Source: Candidatus Woesearchaeota archaeon (GTDB lineage: Archaea > Nanobdellota > Nanobdellia > Woesearchaeales > UBA10107). From it: 34,922 bases of DNA. Position 1 is the first letter of the stretch. The number at the start of each line of letters is the position of its first letter. The notes beneath the pieces were generated by a model, which saw only the letters and a list, made by a program, of their open reading frames with translations, did not search any database and was not told the origin of the DNA. Shown piece after piece: positions 8,449-16,395 of the stretch. Where the stretch lies: the NCBI GenBank assembly GCA_016935155.1, contig JAFGRQ010000054.1, positions 1-34,922 of the forward strand, in the 5' to 3' direction. Made by a program: the position numbers and the translations under genes.

Positions 8449-8458
8449 TTTAAATAGA
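8449..8458 (-). promoter_or_regulatory. TATA box for the GT2 gene (leaderless)
   Basis: On the minus strand CTATTTAAAC is centred about 26 nt before the ATG at 8427. No SD lies between them. Confidence 0.55.
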
Positions 8459-8469
8459 TTACTGAAGAA

Positions 8470-9366
8470 CTACTTTAACCAATTAACAACTCTTTTTATT
8501 GATTCTGCTGATTCGTCCAATTTGCTGAAGTCTTTGTTGTTTGCTTCTATGCACAACTTAGCATCTGGATGATTTGATTTAATGTATTTTATAAATCTCA
8601 TGAAATTTTGTTCTCCTATTCTTCCTTTTCCCGGTACAACTCCTTCTGTCCATATTGATTCGTAAGGAACCCAATTTCCGTCAACATCGCTTAAATGGAA
8701 GTAACCTGCGTGCTTTCCGAGATTCATTGCCGGTTCGACAACATCTATGTTTTGTCCATTAAGACCGCAAGCATGATGACAAGTATCAAATGTAACTTTC
8801 ATATTTGTTCCTTTAACAACATCAAGGCAATCATCGATTGACTCAACTTCATCGCACCATATTTGATCCGGATCTTTTTCCATATCTCCCATCGATGGTG
8901 CCGGAAGATTTTCAATTCCAACCGGAATGCTTGTCTTATTCGCTCTTGCAAGCATTACATTTTTTATCTTCTGCAAATCAGCAGATTTGTTTTTGGGAGC
9001 ATTAGTTATTCCTTTATATCCTGCTCCGCTGTGAACATGAACGTATTGTGCATTTGTTTTGTTTGCAATATCCAAGTAAATATCAAGTAATTTTCCGCCG
9101 CTTTCTTCGCTTCTCATATCTGCAAGACCGCTTTCATAAACTGCCATTCCTGAGAAACCATGAACAGAAACATAAGCTCCTTTTGCCAATTCATTAATGT
9201 TTTTAACAATTTCTGCTATGCTTTCTGGATTTTGAAAATGCCTTGCTAATCCAATTATTTCTAAACCGATTTTATGTTCTTTTCCGACTTCTCTTTCCAA
9301 AACACTCAGAACTGTTTCAACATCATTTCTTTTTGCTGCCATCGTAGGCATAAGTATTGTTGCCAT
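8470..9366 (-). CDS. Xylose-isomerase-like TIM barrel protein (AP endonuclease 2 superfamily)
   Basis: A 298-aa TIM barrel with a set of likely metal ligands: H69 (VSVHGF), H110/H112 (YVHVHSG), E152 (GIENL), D194 with H197/H198 (TFDTCHHAC), H224 (GYFHLSD) and E274 (CIEANN). The superfamily includes endonuclease IV and sugar isomerases or epimerases. In a sugar locus an isomerase or epimerase is more likely than a DNA-repair role, but the sequence alone does not decide it. The start is set at MATILMPTM (9366), the strand-1 Met, because the track start at 9429 would overlap the upstream gene by 59 nt. The chosen start lies 4 nt after that gene's TGA, so the two form an operon. Confidence 0.75.
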   Translation of the reverse strand: MATILMPTMAAKRNDVETVLSVLEREVGKEHKIGLEIIGLARHFQNPESIAEIVKNINELAKGAYVSVHGFSGMAVYESGLADMRSEESGGKLLDIYLDIANKTNAQYVHVHSGAGYKGITNAPKNKSADLQKIKNVMLARANKTSIPVGIENLPAPSMGDMEKDPDQIWCDEVESIDDCLDVVKGTNMKVTFDTCHHACGLNGQNIDVVEPAMNLGKHAGYFHLSDVDGNWVPYESIWTEGVVPGKGRIGEQNFMRFIKYIKSNHPDAKLCIEANNKDFSKLDESAESIKRVVNWLK

Positions 9367-9370
9367 TTTT

Positions 9371-9706
9371 TCAAGTACTCCATAAAAGACCATTAAATCT
9401 TGTTGGATGAGCTGGAATATAATCAACATAAGACAATTCTTTTTTTAATGATGCAATCGCCTTCCGTATTCCGCTATCGATACGCGAAACATATAATGAA
9501 CCTTTGGCTTGATTGTCATGAGTTGGAGCCTCTTGCGCAAGAAGTTCATATTGCCAAGGCCAAAATCCTGTTTTTTCTATCAATCCACGCACATCGAATA
9601 ATTCCTTGGGACCAACATGAAATGTTCTAATTTTGACATTTCTTCCTTCTTCTCTCAATCTTTCAGCGATTATTTCCAAAGAGTCTTTTGATTTTTTTGT
9701 TGTCAT
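9371..9706 (-). CDS. Uncharacterised 111-aa protein
   Basis: I do not recognise this family. The protein is soluble, with no signal peptide or membrane segment. The N-terminus is charged and helical (about 1-25), followed by IRTFHVGPKELFDVRGLIEKTGFWPWQYE and a helical C-terminal part (IRKAIASLKKEL) ending in a Trp-containing tail. No catalytic motif or metal site stands out. It is the first gene of a two-gene unit with the TIM barrel 4 nt downstream, which suggests a shared reaction or a regulatory subunit. Codon use looks ordinary for the window, and the 4-nt spacing supports it being real. A TATA-like site lies about 45 nt upstream. Confidence 0.6.
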   Translation of the reverse strand: MTTKKSKDSLEIIAERLREEGRNVKIRTFHVGPKELFDVRGLIEKTGFWPWQYELLAQEAPTHDNQAKGSLYVSRIDSGIRKAIASLKKELSYVDYIPAHPTRFNGLLWST

Positions 9707-9743
9707 TTTGCTACCTTAATTATAACATATTTGTAGTTTCACA

Positions 9744-9755
9744 GATATTTAAATC
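9744..9755 (-). promoter_or_regulatory. TATA box for the orphan/TIM-barrel operon
   Basis: On the minus strand GATTTAAATATC is centred about 45 nt before the ATG at 9706, giving a predicted leader of 15-20 nt. The leader contains AAGGT, a weak SD. Confidence 0.4.
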
Positions 9756-9837
9756 TTTCGTTCTGTTACTACTTTATAATGATAAACTTAAACAGGCTCT
9801 TTATGGCTTGGGAAGGCGTTTAAATGCACACAGATAC

Positions 9838-9847
9838 CTTTTTAAAG
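9838..9847 (+). promoter_or_regulatory. TATA box for the GT4 gene at 9871 (leaderless)
   Basis: CTTTTTAAAG is centred 28 nt before the ATG at 9871. Another TTTAAAT lies at 9819-9825. A tiny ATG...TAG frame (MNEI) ends directly before the start, but the predicted transcript begins inside or after it. Confidence 0.5.
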
Positions 9848-9870
9848 AATTAACCATGAACGAAATATAG

Positions 9871-11127
9871 ATGGCATCTAAACCAAGAATCATCTACATT
9901 CATCCAATTTTCATACCATATGGGGGTGCTGAAAAGGTTCTGATTGAGCTGTTTCAACGAACAAAGAAAGACTTTGAATGCCACATGTACACGTTGTTCT
10001 ATGCAGACTATTTAAAAAACGAAAAAAATCTGCATTATGCAAGCAAAACACCTCCCGCTCTTCACAAAATATTCGGCTACAAGGCAAATCCATTTAACGG
10101 AAAATACATAAAAAAACTGGGAGCTGTGCTGGCAAAGAATTACCGAGAAAATGACATAATCATGTTCACAAACTTCCCCGGAAGCCTGATTCTTCATGAA
10201 GCAATTAAAATAAATCCCGAAATAAAGAAAGGGAGAAACATTTTCTTCTCTTTTGAACCGGATAGAATCCTGCATTTTAATAAACTAAAGAAAACAAGAT
10301 ACCTGCCGGAAGATTTGAATACAATAAAATTCAAAGTGGCGACAAACTTTTTCTGGAATTGGAGAAAACTGGACAATTATGTAATAAACAATGAAACATC
10401 TGAAATTTTTACGCTGAGCGACTATGTAAGCAGGCAAACAATAGCTGTTTTTGATAAAACAAACGCAAAAACAAGAAAAGCCACGGAACTTTACGTTGAT
10501 TTGAGCAAATTCAAATTCAAGTCAAAGCAAGAGTCGAGAGAAAAATTAGAAAATCACTACAAGCTTGGTTTGAAAAAAGAAGACATCGTTGTTTTGTCCC
10601 AGGCAAGAGTCGAGAGAAGCAAAGGAATTCTTGAATTGGTTGAAGCTGTAAAGCAAATAAATAAAGAAAAATCATGTCCTAAAATAAAACTTTTGATTGG
10701 CGGAAAAGGAAATTTGTTCGAAATGGTAAAAAAGGAATCAGAAAAAGAGGGAAACATATTCATGCTCGGATTTATTCCAAATGATCTGCTTCATCATCTT
10801 TATGCCTCAGCAGATATTTTTGTTACACTTCCAAGAAAAGAAACAGGTGGTCCGTTGACAATTCTTGAAGGAATGTATGCAGAAGCAATTGTTATTGGAA
10901 CGGATGAAGCGGGACCTCCTGAATTAATTGAAAACGGCAAAACGGGATTCTTGGCAGATGCGAGAAACATAAAGGACATCGCCAAAAAAATAAAAACGGC
11001 ATACAATTTGAGAGAGAGCAACAATGAAAATTACAAGAACATCATCAGAAAGGCAAGAGAGAAAGTTGTTAAAATGTACACCTTTGAAAAATTCTACGAA
11101 CGATTAATCACAAATCTAACCCGATGA
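9871..11127 (+). CDS. GT4 family glycosyltransferase (Alg2-like)
   Basis: A 418-aa GT-B enzyme. The N-terminal domain begins with IIYIHPIFIPYGGAEKVLIEL, the glycine-rich acceptor loop of GT4 proteins. The C-terminal domain has VLSQARVERSKGILELVEAV, LLIGGKGNLFEMV, NIFMLGFIPNDLLHHLYASADIFVTLPRKETGGPLTILEGM, then the GTDEAGPPELIENGKTGFL donor-binding tail. The acidic motif reads ETGGPLTILE rather than the usual EPFGxxxLE, a variant seen in Alg2-like proteins. It probably adds mannose or a related sugar to a lipid-linked oligosaccharide on the cytoplasmic face. It stands alone with its own promoter between the TIM-barrel operon and the radical SAM gene. Confidence 0.87.
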   Translation: MASKPRIIYIHPIFIPYGGAEKVLIELFQRTKKDFECHMYTLFYADYLKNEKNLHYASKTPPALHKIFGYKANPFNGKYIKKLGAVLAKNYRENDIIMFTNFPGSLILHEAIKINPEIKKGRNIFFSFEPDRILHFNKLKKTRYLPEDLNTIKFKVATNFFWNWRKLDNYVINNETSEIFTLSDYVSRQTIAVFDKTNAKTRKATELYVDLSKFKFKSKQESREKLENHYKLGLKKEDIVVLSQARVERSKGILELVEAVKQINKEKSCPKIKLLIGGKGNLFEMVKKESEKEGNIFMLGFIPNDLLHHLYASADIFVTLPRKETGGPLTILEGMYAEAIVIGTDEAGPPELIENGKTGFLADARNIKDIAKKIKTAYNLRESNNENYKNIIRKAREKVVKMYTFEKFYERLITNLTR

Positions 11128-11146
11128 GTTTTCCGATTAGTTAGAA

Positions 11147-11157
11147 AGTTTAATAAA
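11147..11157 (+). promoter_or_regulatory. TATA box for the second radical SAM gene
   Basis: AGTTTAATAAA is centred about 36 nt before the ATG at 11189. A GAGGA SD-like motif lies at 11181-11185, which would be close to the 5' end of the transcript. Confidence 0.4.
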
Positions 11158-11188
11158 GCGCCTCCTGTTTGAAAATATAAGAGGAACC

Positions 11189-12640
11189 ATGACTAACAGA
11201 TTCGACAAAGTTGTATTCATCATACCTCCGTTTGAAGGGCAAAATCAAGACAACAGAGGCTTGCTTTTGGGAATTGGATATGTTTCACAGTATCTTCTCG
11301 ACAACGGAATTGCAAACAAAGTTATTGATTTAAGGCTCGGATATGATATCCCTGAATTAAAAAAACAACTGGCTGATTATGCTCCGGGATTGGTTGCATT
11401 TGTTGTTTTCACAAATGGCCATGGAAAGACGTACAAAATAGTGAACGCGATAAAAAGCAAAAAATACAAAATTTTACTTGGCGGATATCATGCTTCAACG
11501 ATAAAAACAAAAATCCTTGAAGAAACTCCCGCAGACTTTGCAATAAAAGTTGAGGGAGAAGATGCAATGCTTGAGTTGTGCAAAGGCGCACCATATGAAA
11601 GCATACTTAATTTGATGTGGAGAGACGGTAAAAAACTCGTTGAAAATCCTTTGAGACCCTATGTTACAGATCTAGATAGATTTAATTTTCCAAAATACGA
11701 AAGTTTTGAATTTGAAAAGTACGACCACGTCATGCCTGTCTGCTCATCAAGGGGGTGTCCTTTTTTTTGTACGTTCTGCACAACAGCCGTAACTGCTGGA
11801 AGACCATTCAGAACCAGAACTCCGGAAAATGTTTTGAAGGAAATAAAATACTGGTATGATAAGGGATTCAGAGATTTTGCTTTCGTTGATGATAATTTTA
11901 CTCTTATGAAGGACAGAGTCATTGAACTGTGCAAACTTATAGAAAAAAACAAACTGACGGGACTTGCAATGAGGTGCGCAGGAATTCGTGCGGATAGAGT
12001 GGACAGGGAAGTTCTTACATATATGAGGAAAGTTGGATTCACTCAGCTCGGACTTGGAGTTGAAGTTGGAAATGATAAGATGCTCAAAATAATCAAAAAA
12101 GGAGAAACAATGGCTGCAATAGAAAAGGCAATAAGAGAAATCTTGAGGCTTAAATTCGATCTGCAGCTTTATTTTGTGCTTGGAAATCAGTACGAAACAG
12201 CACAGGATATTGAGGATAGTTTCAAACTCGCACTGAAATATCCCATTTCAGACGTTCATTTCTACAATCCGCTTCCTTTTCCTGGCTCAGAACTTTTCGA
12301 CTGGGTGGCCAGCAACAACTATTTCATCGAAGAGTTCAACAATTACATAAATAACAATTGTAATTTTTCTGTTAAACCTGTCTTCGAAACTCCTGAATTG
12401 CCCGCAAAAGAAAGGGAGAGGCTCCTCAGAAAATCAAAAGTCATTGAAGACATCATACTAAGAAGATATATCGCAAGAAAAATGAAGCCAACATTCGGTT
12501 TATTCGCATCACCCCTTGCATTTATTGTCATGCTCAAGCCAGTTAAATGGATGATAAACACAACATTCAGACATCCCGTTGGAAAAGCGGCAATAAGGCT
12601 GTTCATGAAAGTTTTCAGAGTAGATGTTCATTATTTGTGA
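11189..12640 (+). CDS. B12-binding-domain radical SAM protein, second copy
   Basis: A 483-aa protein with the same architecture as the enzyme at 4840. A Rossmann-like B12-binding-type domain spans about 1-135 (VVFIIPPFEG, LLLGIGYVSQYL, ILLGGYHASTIK, KVEGEDAMLEL) without a DxHxxG loop. The radical SAM core starts at CSSRGCPFFCTFC with C190, C194 and C197, followed by FVDDNFTLM and LGLGVEVGNDKML. The last 80 residues contain a short hydrophobic stretch (FGLFASPLAFIVMLKPVKWMI) that could touch the membrane, as in enzymes acting on lipid substrates. It is monocistronic between a GT4 and the perosamine operon, and ends 7 nt from the convergent per gene. The substrate is unknown. Confidence 0.83.
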   Translation: MTNRFDKVVFIIPPFEGQNQDNRGLLLGIGYVSQYLLDNGIANKVIDLRLGYDIPELKKQLADYAPGLVAFVVFTNGHGKTYKIVNAIKSKKYKILLGGYHASTIKTKILEETPADFAIKVEGEDAMLELCKGAPYESILNLMWRDGKKLVENPLRPYVTDLDRFNFPKYESFEFEKYDHVMPVCSSRGCPFFCTFCTTAVTAGRPFRTRTPENVLKEIKYWYDKGFRDFAFVDDNFTLMKDRVIELCKLIEKNKLTGLAMRCAGIRADRVDREVLTYMRKVGFTQLGLGVEVGNDKMLKIIKKGETMAAIEKAIREILRLKFDLQLYFVLGNQYETAQDIEDSFKLALKYPISDVHFYNPLPFPGSELFDWVASNNYFIEEFNNYINNNCNFSVKPVFETPELPAKERERLLRKSKVIEDIILRRYIARKMKPTFGLFASPLAFIVMLKPVKWMINTTFRHPVGKAAIRLFMKVFRVDVHYL

Positions 12641-12647
12641 TTAGAAT

Positions 12648-13763
12648 TTATCTCTTAAGAGATTTTATTGTATCAACAATTTTTTTGATTTGTTCTTCTG
12701 TTAAAGAACTGCTTGAAGGCAAGTAAAGCCCTTCTTCAAATAATTTTTCAGAAACAGGATACTTTCCGGTTACATCAGGAAATCTCTCATCCTTGGCAAA
12801 ATAAACCGGCTGTTTGTGCATTGGATAGAAAAATGATCTTGTTTCTACTCCTTTTTCCATAAGTGCCTTCATCAATTCGTCTTTGCTCATTCCAAACTTA
12901 TTTTTGTCAACTAAAATCCCGTACATCCAGTAAACGTTTTTTGCCCATTCTTTTTGAGGCTGTGATGATATGCCTGGGACATCTTTAAGCAAAGATGTGT
13001 AAAGTTTTGCATTTTGAATTCTTTTGTTGATTAAGTAATCGGCCCTTTCAACCTGAGCTAAACCAATTGCTGCCTGCATATTAGTAAGCCTATAATTGAA
13101 ACCGAGCTCTGTGTGAATAAACCGTGGAATTCCAAATGCATGATTTCTCAAGAGCTTTGCTTTTTCTGCAATCTTGTCGTCATTTGTAACGACCATTCCA
13201 CCTTCTCCTGTTGTAATTATTTTGTTTGCAAAAAAACTGAAGCAGGCAACATCGCTTAATCCGCCCGTTCTCTTTCCCTTGTATTCTGCTCCGTGAGATT
13301 CGGCCGCATCTTCTATCACAAACAAATTGTGCTTTTTTGCGATTTTATTTATTTCATCCATATCAACGGGATGTCCGTAAGTATGCATAACCATTATGGC
13401 TTTTGTTCTTGGAGTTATTTTTTCTTCAATCTTGGAGATGTCCATGTTCCAAGTTTCTTTTTCTGAATCAACAAGAACTGGTTTTGCGCCCGCATAAATA
13501 ACTGCATTTGCAGTCGCAATCATTGTGAATGTTGGCATTATTACTTCGTCCCCTTCTTTAATTCCCAGTGCCTCAACTGCCAAATGAATCGCTGTCGTTC
13601 CATTAGAACATGCAACAGCGTGTTTTACTCCGCAGAATTTTGCAAAAGCATTTTCAAAATCAACAATATACTTTCCGCTTGAAGAAATCCATCCCGTTTT
13701 TATGCAGTCTGTAACATACATTAGTTCATTTCCTTCAAGTGTTGGCTCGCAGACAGGTATCAT
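12648..13763 (-). CDS. per: GDP-perosamine synthase (DegT family aminotransferase)
   Basis: A 371-aa PLP enzyme that converts GDP-4-keto-6-deoxymannose plus glutamate to GDP-perosamine. The sequence follows the Per/RfbE pattern closely: IKTGWISSSGKYI, SNGTTAIHLAVEALGIKEGDEV, MVMHTYGHPVDMDEI, FVIEDAAESHGAEYKG with D152, and FANKIITTGEGGM with the Schiff-base K181. The lysine excludes the related ColD dehydratase, which has His there. Co-transcription with gmd, which makes exactly this substrate, strongly supports the call; another 4-amino sugar is the main alternative. It overlaps the cupin gene by 4 nt and is last in the operon. Confidence 0.87.
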   Translation of the reverse strand: MIPVCEPTLEGNELMYVTDCIKTGWISSSGKYIVDFENAFAKFCGVKHAVACSNGTTAIHLAVEALGIKEGDEVIMPTFTMIATANAVIYAGAKPVLVDSEKETWNMDISKIEEKITPRTKAIMVMHTYGHPVDMDEINKIAKKHNLFVIEDAAESHGAEYKGKRTGGLSDVACFSFFANKIITTGEGGMVVTNDDKIAEKAKLLRNHAFGIPRFIHTELGFNYRLTNMQAAIGLAQVERADYLINKRIQNAKLYTSLLKDVPGISSQPQKEWAKNVYWMYGILVDKNKFGMSKDELMKALMEKGVETRSFFYPMHKQPVYFAKDERFPDVTGKYPVSEKLFEEGLYLPSSSSLTEEQIKKIVDTIKSLKR

Positions 13764-14167
13764 TTTTTAAAGTACACTTTCTCTGCTTCCTTTCCAGGAT
13801 AAGGTCCTGGTTTTGTTTCGAGCATTTTTGTTTTTTCCAAGAGTTTTATTCCATGTCCGCTCATAATCAAAACAGCATCTCCGGTTTTTACTATTTGCTC
13901 AGCAACTTTCTTTCCATCATCATTGTAAAATTCAACAAGTATTTTTCCTTCAATTACATAAAAAAATTCCTGAACTACGATGTTGTTTATGTTTTCAATA
14001 TCTTTGTGGGTGTGAGGCTCAATGTAAGTTTCTCCCCTGTTGTGAAAACCAACCTGTAATGCATAAGACGGTTCTGAAACGAAGGCAAGTTCTTTGTCGC
14101 TGAAATCCTTAGGAAGGTAAATTCCTACTAACTTTCCATCTCCGTATATTTTTTGCAGCCCGCTCAT
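13760..14167 (-). CDS. Small cupin-fold protein in the perosamine operon
   Basis: A 135-aa single-domain cupin. The metal-site motif is QVGFHNRGETYIEPHTHKD (about 38-56), followed by the second cupin motif around GDAVLIMSGHGIKLLE; the end, ETKPGPYPGKEAEKVYF, resembles a small cupin family found near sugar-nucleotide genes. It may be a ketosugar isomerase or epimerase, or a metal-dependent auxiliary of Gmd or Per; the role is unknown. It overlaps both neighbours by 4 nt (gmd stop and per start), so all three are coupled. GGAG about 10 nt before its ATG supports the start. Confidence 0.72.
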   Translation of the reverse strand: MSGLQKIYGDGKLVGIYLPKDFSDKELAFVSEPSYALQVGFHNRGETYIEPHTHKDIENINNIVVQEFFYVIEGKILVEFYNDDGKKVAEQIVKTGDAVLIMSGHGIKLLEKTKMLETKPGPYPGKEAEKVYFKK

Positions 14168-15204
14168 CTGTCAATCTCCGATTTCTGAACTGCATCTTCC
14201 CATCCCATTGCATTAGGAGCATCCCAATGTTCTGGTCTTTCATTCCATCTTTCCAAATCTGTTTTTACCATTTCAGAAACTAAATCTGAAAACTTAGTTT
14301 TGGGCTTCCATCCCAATTTTTTGAAAGCTTTTGCAGGATTTCCAAGCAACAAATTTACTTCTGAAGGTCTCATGAATTTTGGATCTGTTTTAACGTAATC
14401 TTTGTAATTCAATCCGAGTGTTTTGAAAGTTAGTTCGACAAATTCTTTTACTGTGTGAGTTTCTCCTGTTGCAATAACAAAATCATCTGGTTTGTCCTGC
14501 TGCAGCATTAGCCACATCGCTTCAACATAATCTCTTGCATGCCCCCAGTCTCTCATTGCATCAAGATTTCCAAGCATTAATTCTGTTTGCTCTCCGACTT
14601 TTATTCTTGCAGCTGCATTTGTTATTTTTCTCGTTACGAATTCCAGTCCTCTGTAAGGAGATTCATGATTGAATAAAATTCCTGCGCATGCAAACAATCC
14701 GTAAGCTTCTCTGTAATTCTTAACAACATGGTGAGCAAAAACTTTTGCAGCGGCATAAGGACTTCTTGGATTCAAAGGAGTATCTTCATCCTGGGGTATG
14801 TTTTTTCCAACATCTCCAAACATTTCGCTTGAAGACGCCTGGTAGAATTTTGTTTTTGGACTTAGTATCCTTATTGCATCAAGAAGTTTCAAAGTTCCCA
14901 TCGCATCAACTTCTGTGCTTGTTAATGGATGGTCAAATGAACCGCCTACAAAACTTTGAGCCGCTAAATTGTAAACCTCATCAAATTTAAACTTGCTGAA
15001 CAGCTCAACCATTGAACTTTGGTCAGTCATGTCTAAAGAAACAAGAGTTATTTTGTCCAGAAGTTTTAATGATTTTAAGCGCCAAAAATTCGGGGTGCTG
15101 ATTCTTCTGAAAGTACCATAAACTTTGTAACCTTTCTCCAAGAGAAGCTTTGCCAGATATGCCCCGTCCTGACCCGTAACCCCCGTTATAAGCGCTCTTT
15201 TCAT
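14164..15204 (-). CDS. gmd: GDP-mannose 4,6-dehydratase
   Basis: A 346-aa SDR enzyme of normal Gmd length. It turns GDP-mannose into GDP-4-keto-6-deoxymannose in the cytoplasm. The fold begins with ALITGVTGQDGAYLAKLLL (4-22). Catalytic residues are visible in YQASSSEMFG (S/E at about 125-127) and SPYAAAK (Y150, K154). The Gmd-specific strings FNHESPYRGLEFVTRKI, MRDWGHARDYVEAMW and FVIATGETHTVKEF are all present. It is the first gene of the gmd-cupin-per operon and is transcribed divergently from the seven-gene GT/methyltransferase operon, with a TATA box 27 nt before its ATG. Confidence 0.95.
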   Translation of the reverse strand: MKRALITGVTGQDGAYLAKLLLEKGYKVYGTFRRISTPNFWRLKSLKLLDKITLVSLDMTDQSSMVELFSKFKFDEVYNLAAQSFVGGSFDHPLTSTEVDAMGTLKLLDAIRILSPKTKFYQASSSEMFGDVGKNIPQDEDTPLNPRSPYAAAKVFAHHVVKNYREAYGLFACAGILFNHESPYRGLEFVTRKITNAAARIKVGEQTELMLGNLDAMRDWGHARDYVEAMWLMLQQDKPDDFVIATGETHTVKEFVELTFKTLGLNYKDYVKTDPKFMRPSEVNLLLGNPAKAFKKLGWKPKTKFSDLVSEMVKTDLERWNERPEHWDAPNAMGWEDAVQKSEIDR

Positions 15205-15226
15205 AGATTCTAAACCTCTGACTTTA

Positions 15227-15235
15227 TTTATAAAT
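15227..15235 (-). promoter_or_regulatory. TATA box for gmd (leaderless)
   Basis: TTTATAAAT (minus: ATTTATAAA) is centred 27 nt before the gmd ATG at 15204. It forms a divergent promoter pair with the site at 15286. Confidence 0.6.
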
Positions 15236-15285
15236 GTTTCTCAGACTTTTTCTGAATGAATAATCTATATTTCTCAACAGATTAG

Positions 15286-15293
15286 TTTATATA
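15286..15293 (+). promoter_or_regulatory. TATA box for the seven-gene GT/methyltransferase operon
   Basis: TTTATATA is centred 26 nt before the ATG at 15316. GAGGG at 15301-15305 looks like an SD but lies upstream of the predicted transcription start, so the mRNA is probably leaderless or nearly so. Confidence 0.55.
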
Positions 15294-15315
15294 GTCTCGA
15301 GAGGGATAAATTTTT

Positions 15316-16395
15316 ATGAAATCGCCCAGGATTAATGTGCTTCTTCCTTGGACGCACAACTGCGGGATAATGATTTACTGGTTAAGAATAGACAAAGAAC
15401 TCAAGAAATACCAAAAAACAAACATAATCAAAAATACTAGCACTGCTTCGATGAATCCGTTTTACTTTATTAGTCTGGCAAACAAGGCAAAGAAGTGCGA
15501 TTTGCTTCACATACAGCACAATTACAATGTTTTCGGAAGTTTTTTGGGAAAATTCAACAGCACATTTGCATGGTTATTTTATTTTCTGCTTAAATTTCCA
15601 AAAGGACCAAAAGTTATAACAACCCTGCATGATATTGTTGAGCCAAAACATCTTTCTTTGCTAAAAAAAATATATTTAAAGTTTATGAATTTCCCGGTAA
15701 ACAGATTCAGCGATAAAATCATCGTTCATGAAGCAAACAGCGAGAACACGCTGATAAGGCAAGGGTTTGATAAAAATAAAATAGTCAGAATTCCTCACGG
15801 CATTACTGATGTTGAGCATTTGCTTTCAAAAACAGAAGCAAGGAAGAGGTTTAATATTCCGAACAAAAAAACGATAATGCTTTACGGCTGGGTCAAAAAA
15901 ATAAAGCAGTATGAAAAAGTTATTGATTCTCTAGAATATCTTGACGATGTGCAAGTTATGATTCTTGGAAATCCATTGGATGAAGAATATTACGAATTTC
16001 TGTTAAATTATGTAAAAGAAAAAAATGTTGAGGACAAAGTTATATTCAGACAGAATGTAAACACAGACGCAATTTTCCAATGGCTTAGATGTGCTGATAT
16101 TGTTGTTCTCCCATATTCAAGAATAACTGCGTCAGGAGCACTAAGCGACTCAATTTCAGCTCATCTTCCCATAATAACTTCAAAAATACCTGAATTTGCG
16201 CAGTACGAAAAGGAATGGCATGTTGTAAAGACTGCAGATGTTGATTCACCAAAGAAACTTGCGGACACAATAAAAAACGTTCTTAAAAATCCTCATCAAT
16301 TAGATAAACATCTTATTAAGTTCATAAAACACAATAACAGGGACGTAATCGCGAGAAGAACTAAAAAACTTTACGAAGAGGTGCTTAATGAGTGA
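15316..16395 (+). CDS. GT4-like glycosyltransferase
   Basis: A 359-aa GT-B protein and the first gene of a seven-gene operon. The N-terminal domain has INVLLPWTHNCGIMIYWLRI and the DLLHIQHNYNVF strand typical of acceptor domains; the linker region holds DKIIVHEANSENTLI and VRIPHGITD. The C-terminal donor domain shows IMLYGWVKKIKQYEKVIDSL, VQVMILGNP, IFQWLRCADIVVLPYSRITASGALSDSISAHLPIITS. The second acidic residue of the classic EX7E motif is not present in this stretch, as in several GT4 subgroups that recognise different sugars. Donor and acceptor cannot be named. It overlaps the next gene by 8 nt. Confidence 0.82.
   Translation: MKSPRINVLLPWTHNCGIMIYWLRIDKELKKYQKTNIIKNTSTASMNPFYFISLANKAKKCDLLHIQHNYNVFGSFLGKFNSTFAWLFYFLLKFPKGPKVITTLHDIVEPKHLSLLKKIYLKFMNFPVNRFSDKIIVHEANSENTLIRQGFDKNKIVRIPHGITDVEHLLSKTEARKRFNIPNKKTIMLYGWVKKIKQYEKVIDSLEYLDDVQVMILGNPLDEEYYEFLLNYVKEKNVEDKVIFRQNVNTDAIFQWLRCADIVVLPYSRITASGALSDSISAHLPIITSKIPEFAQYEKEWHVVKTADVDSPKKLADTIKNVLKNPHQLDKHLIKFIKHNNRDVIARRTKKLYEEVLNE

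Noticed and set aside
9367-9429. Extended start of the TIM-barrel protein
   Set aside because: Overlaps the upstream 111-aa gene by 59 nt, and the added residues are not barrel-like.
9688-9870. Plus-strand 60-aa ORF before the GT4 gene
   Set aside because: Crosses both promoters of the region and starts inside the 111-aa gene's first codons; no domain seen.
11115-11145. TCTAAC/GTTAGA inverted repeat as a terminator
   Set aside because: The 6-bp stem has a 19-nt loop, overlaps the GT4 stop codon and is not followed by a T-run.
12648-13763. GDP-4-keto-6-deoxymannose 3-dehydratase (ColD) instead of perosamine synthase
   Set aside because: ColD has His in place of the Schiff-base lysine; here K181 is present in FANKIITTGEGG.
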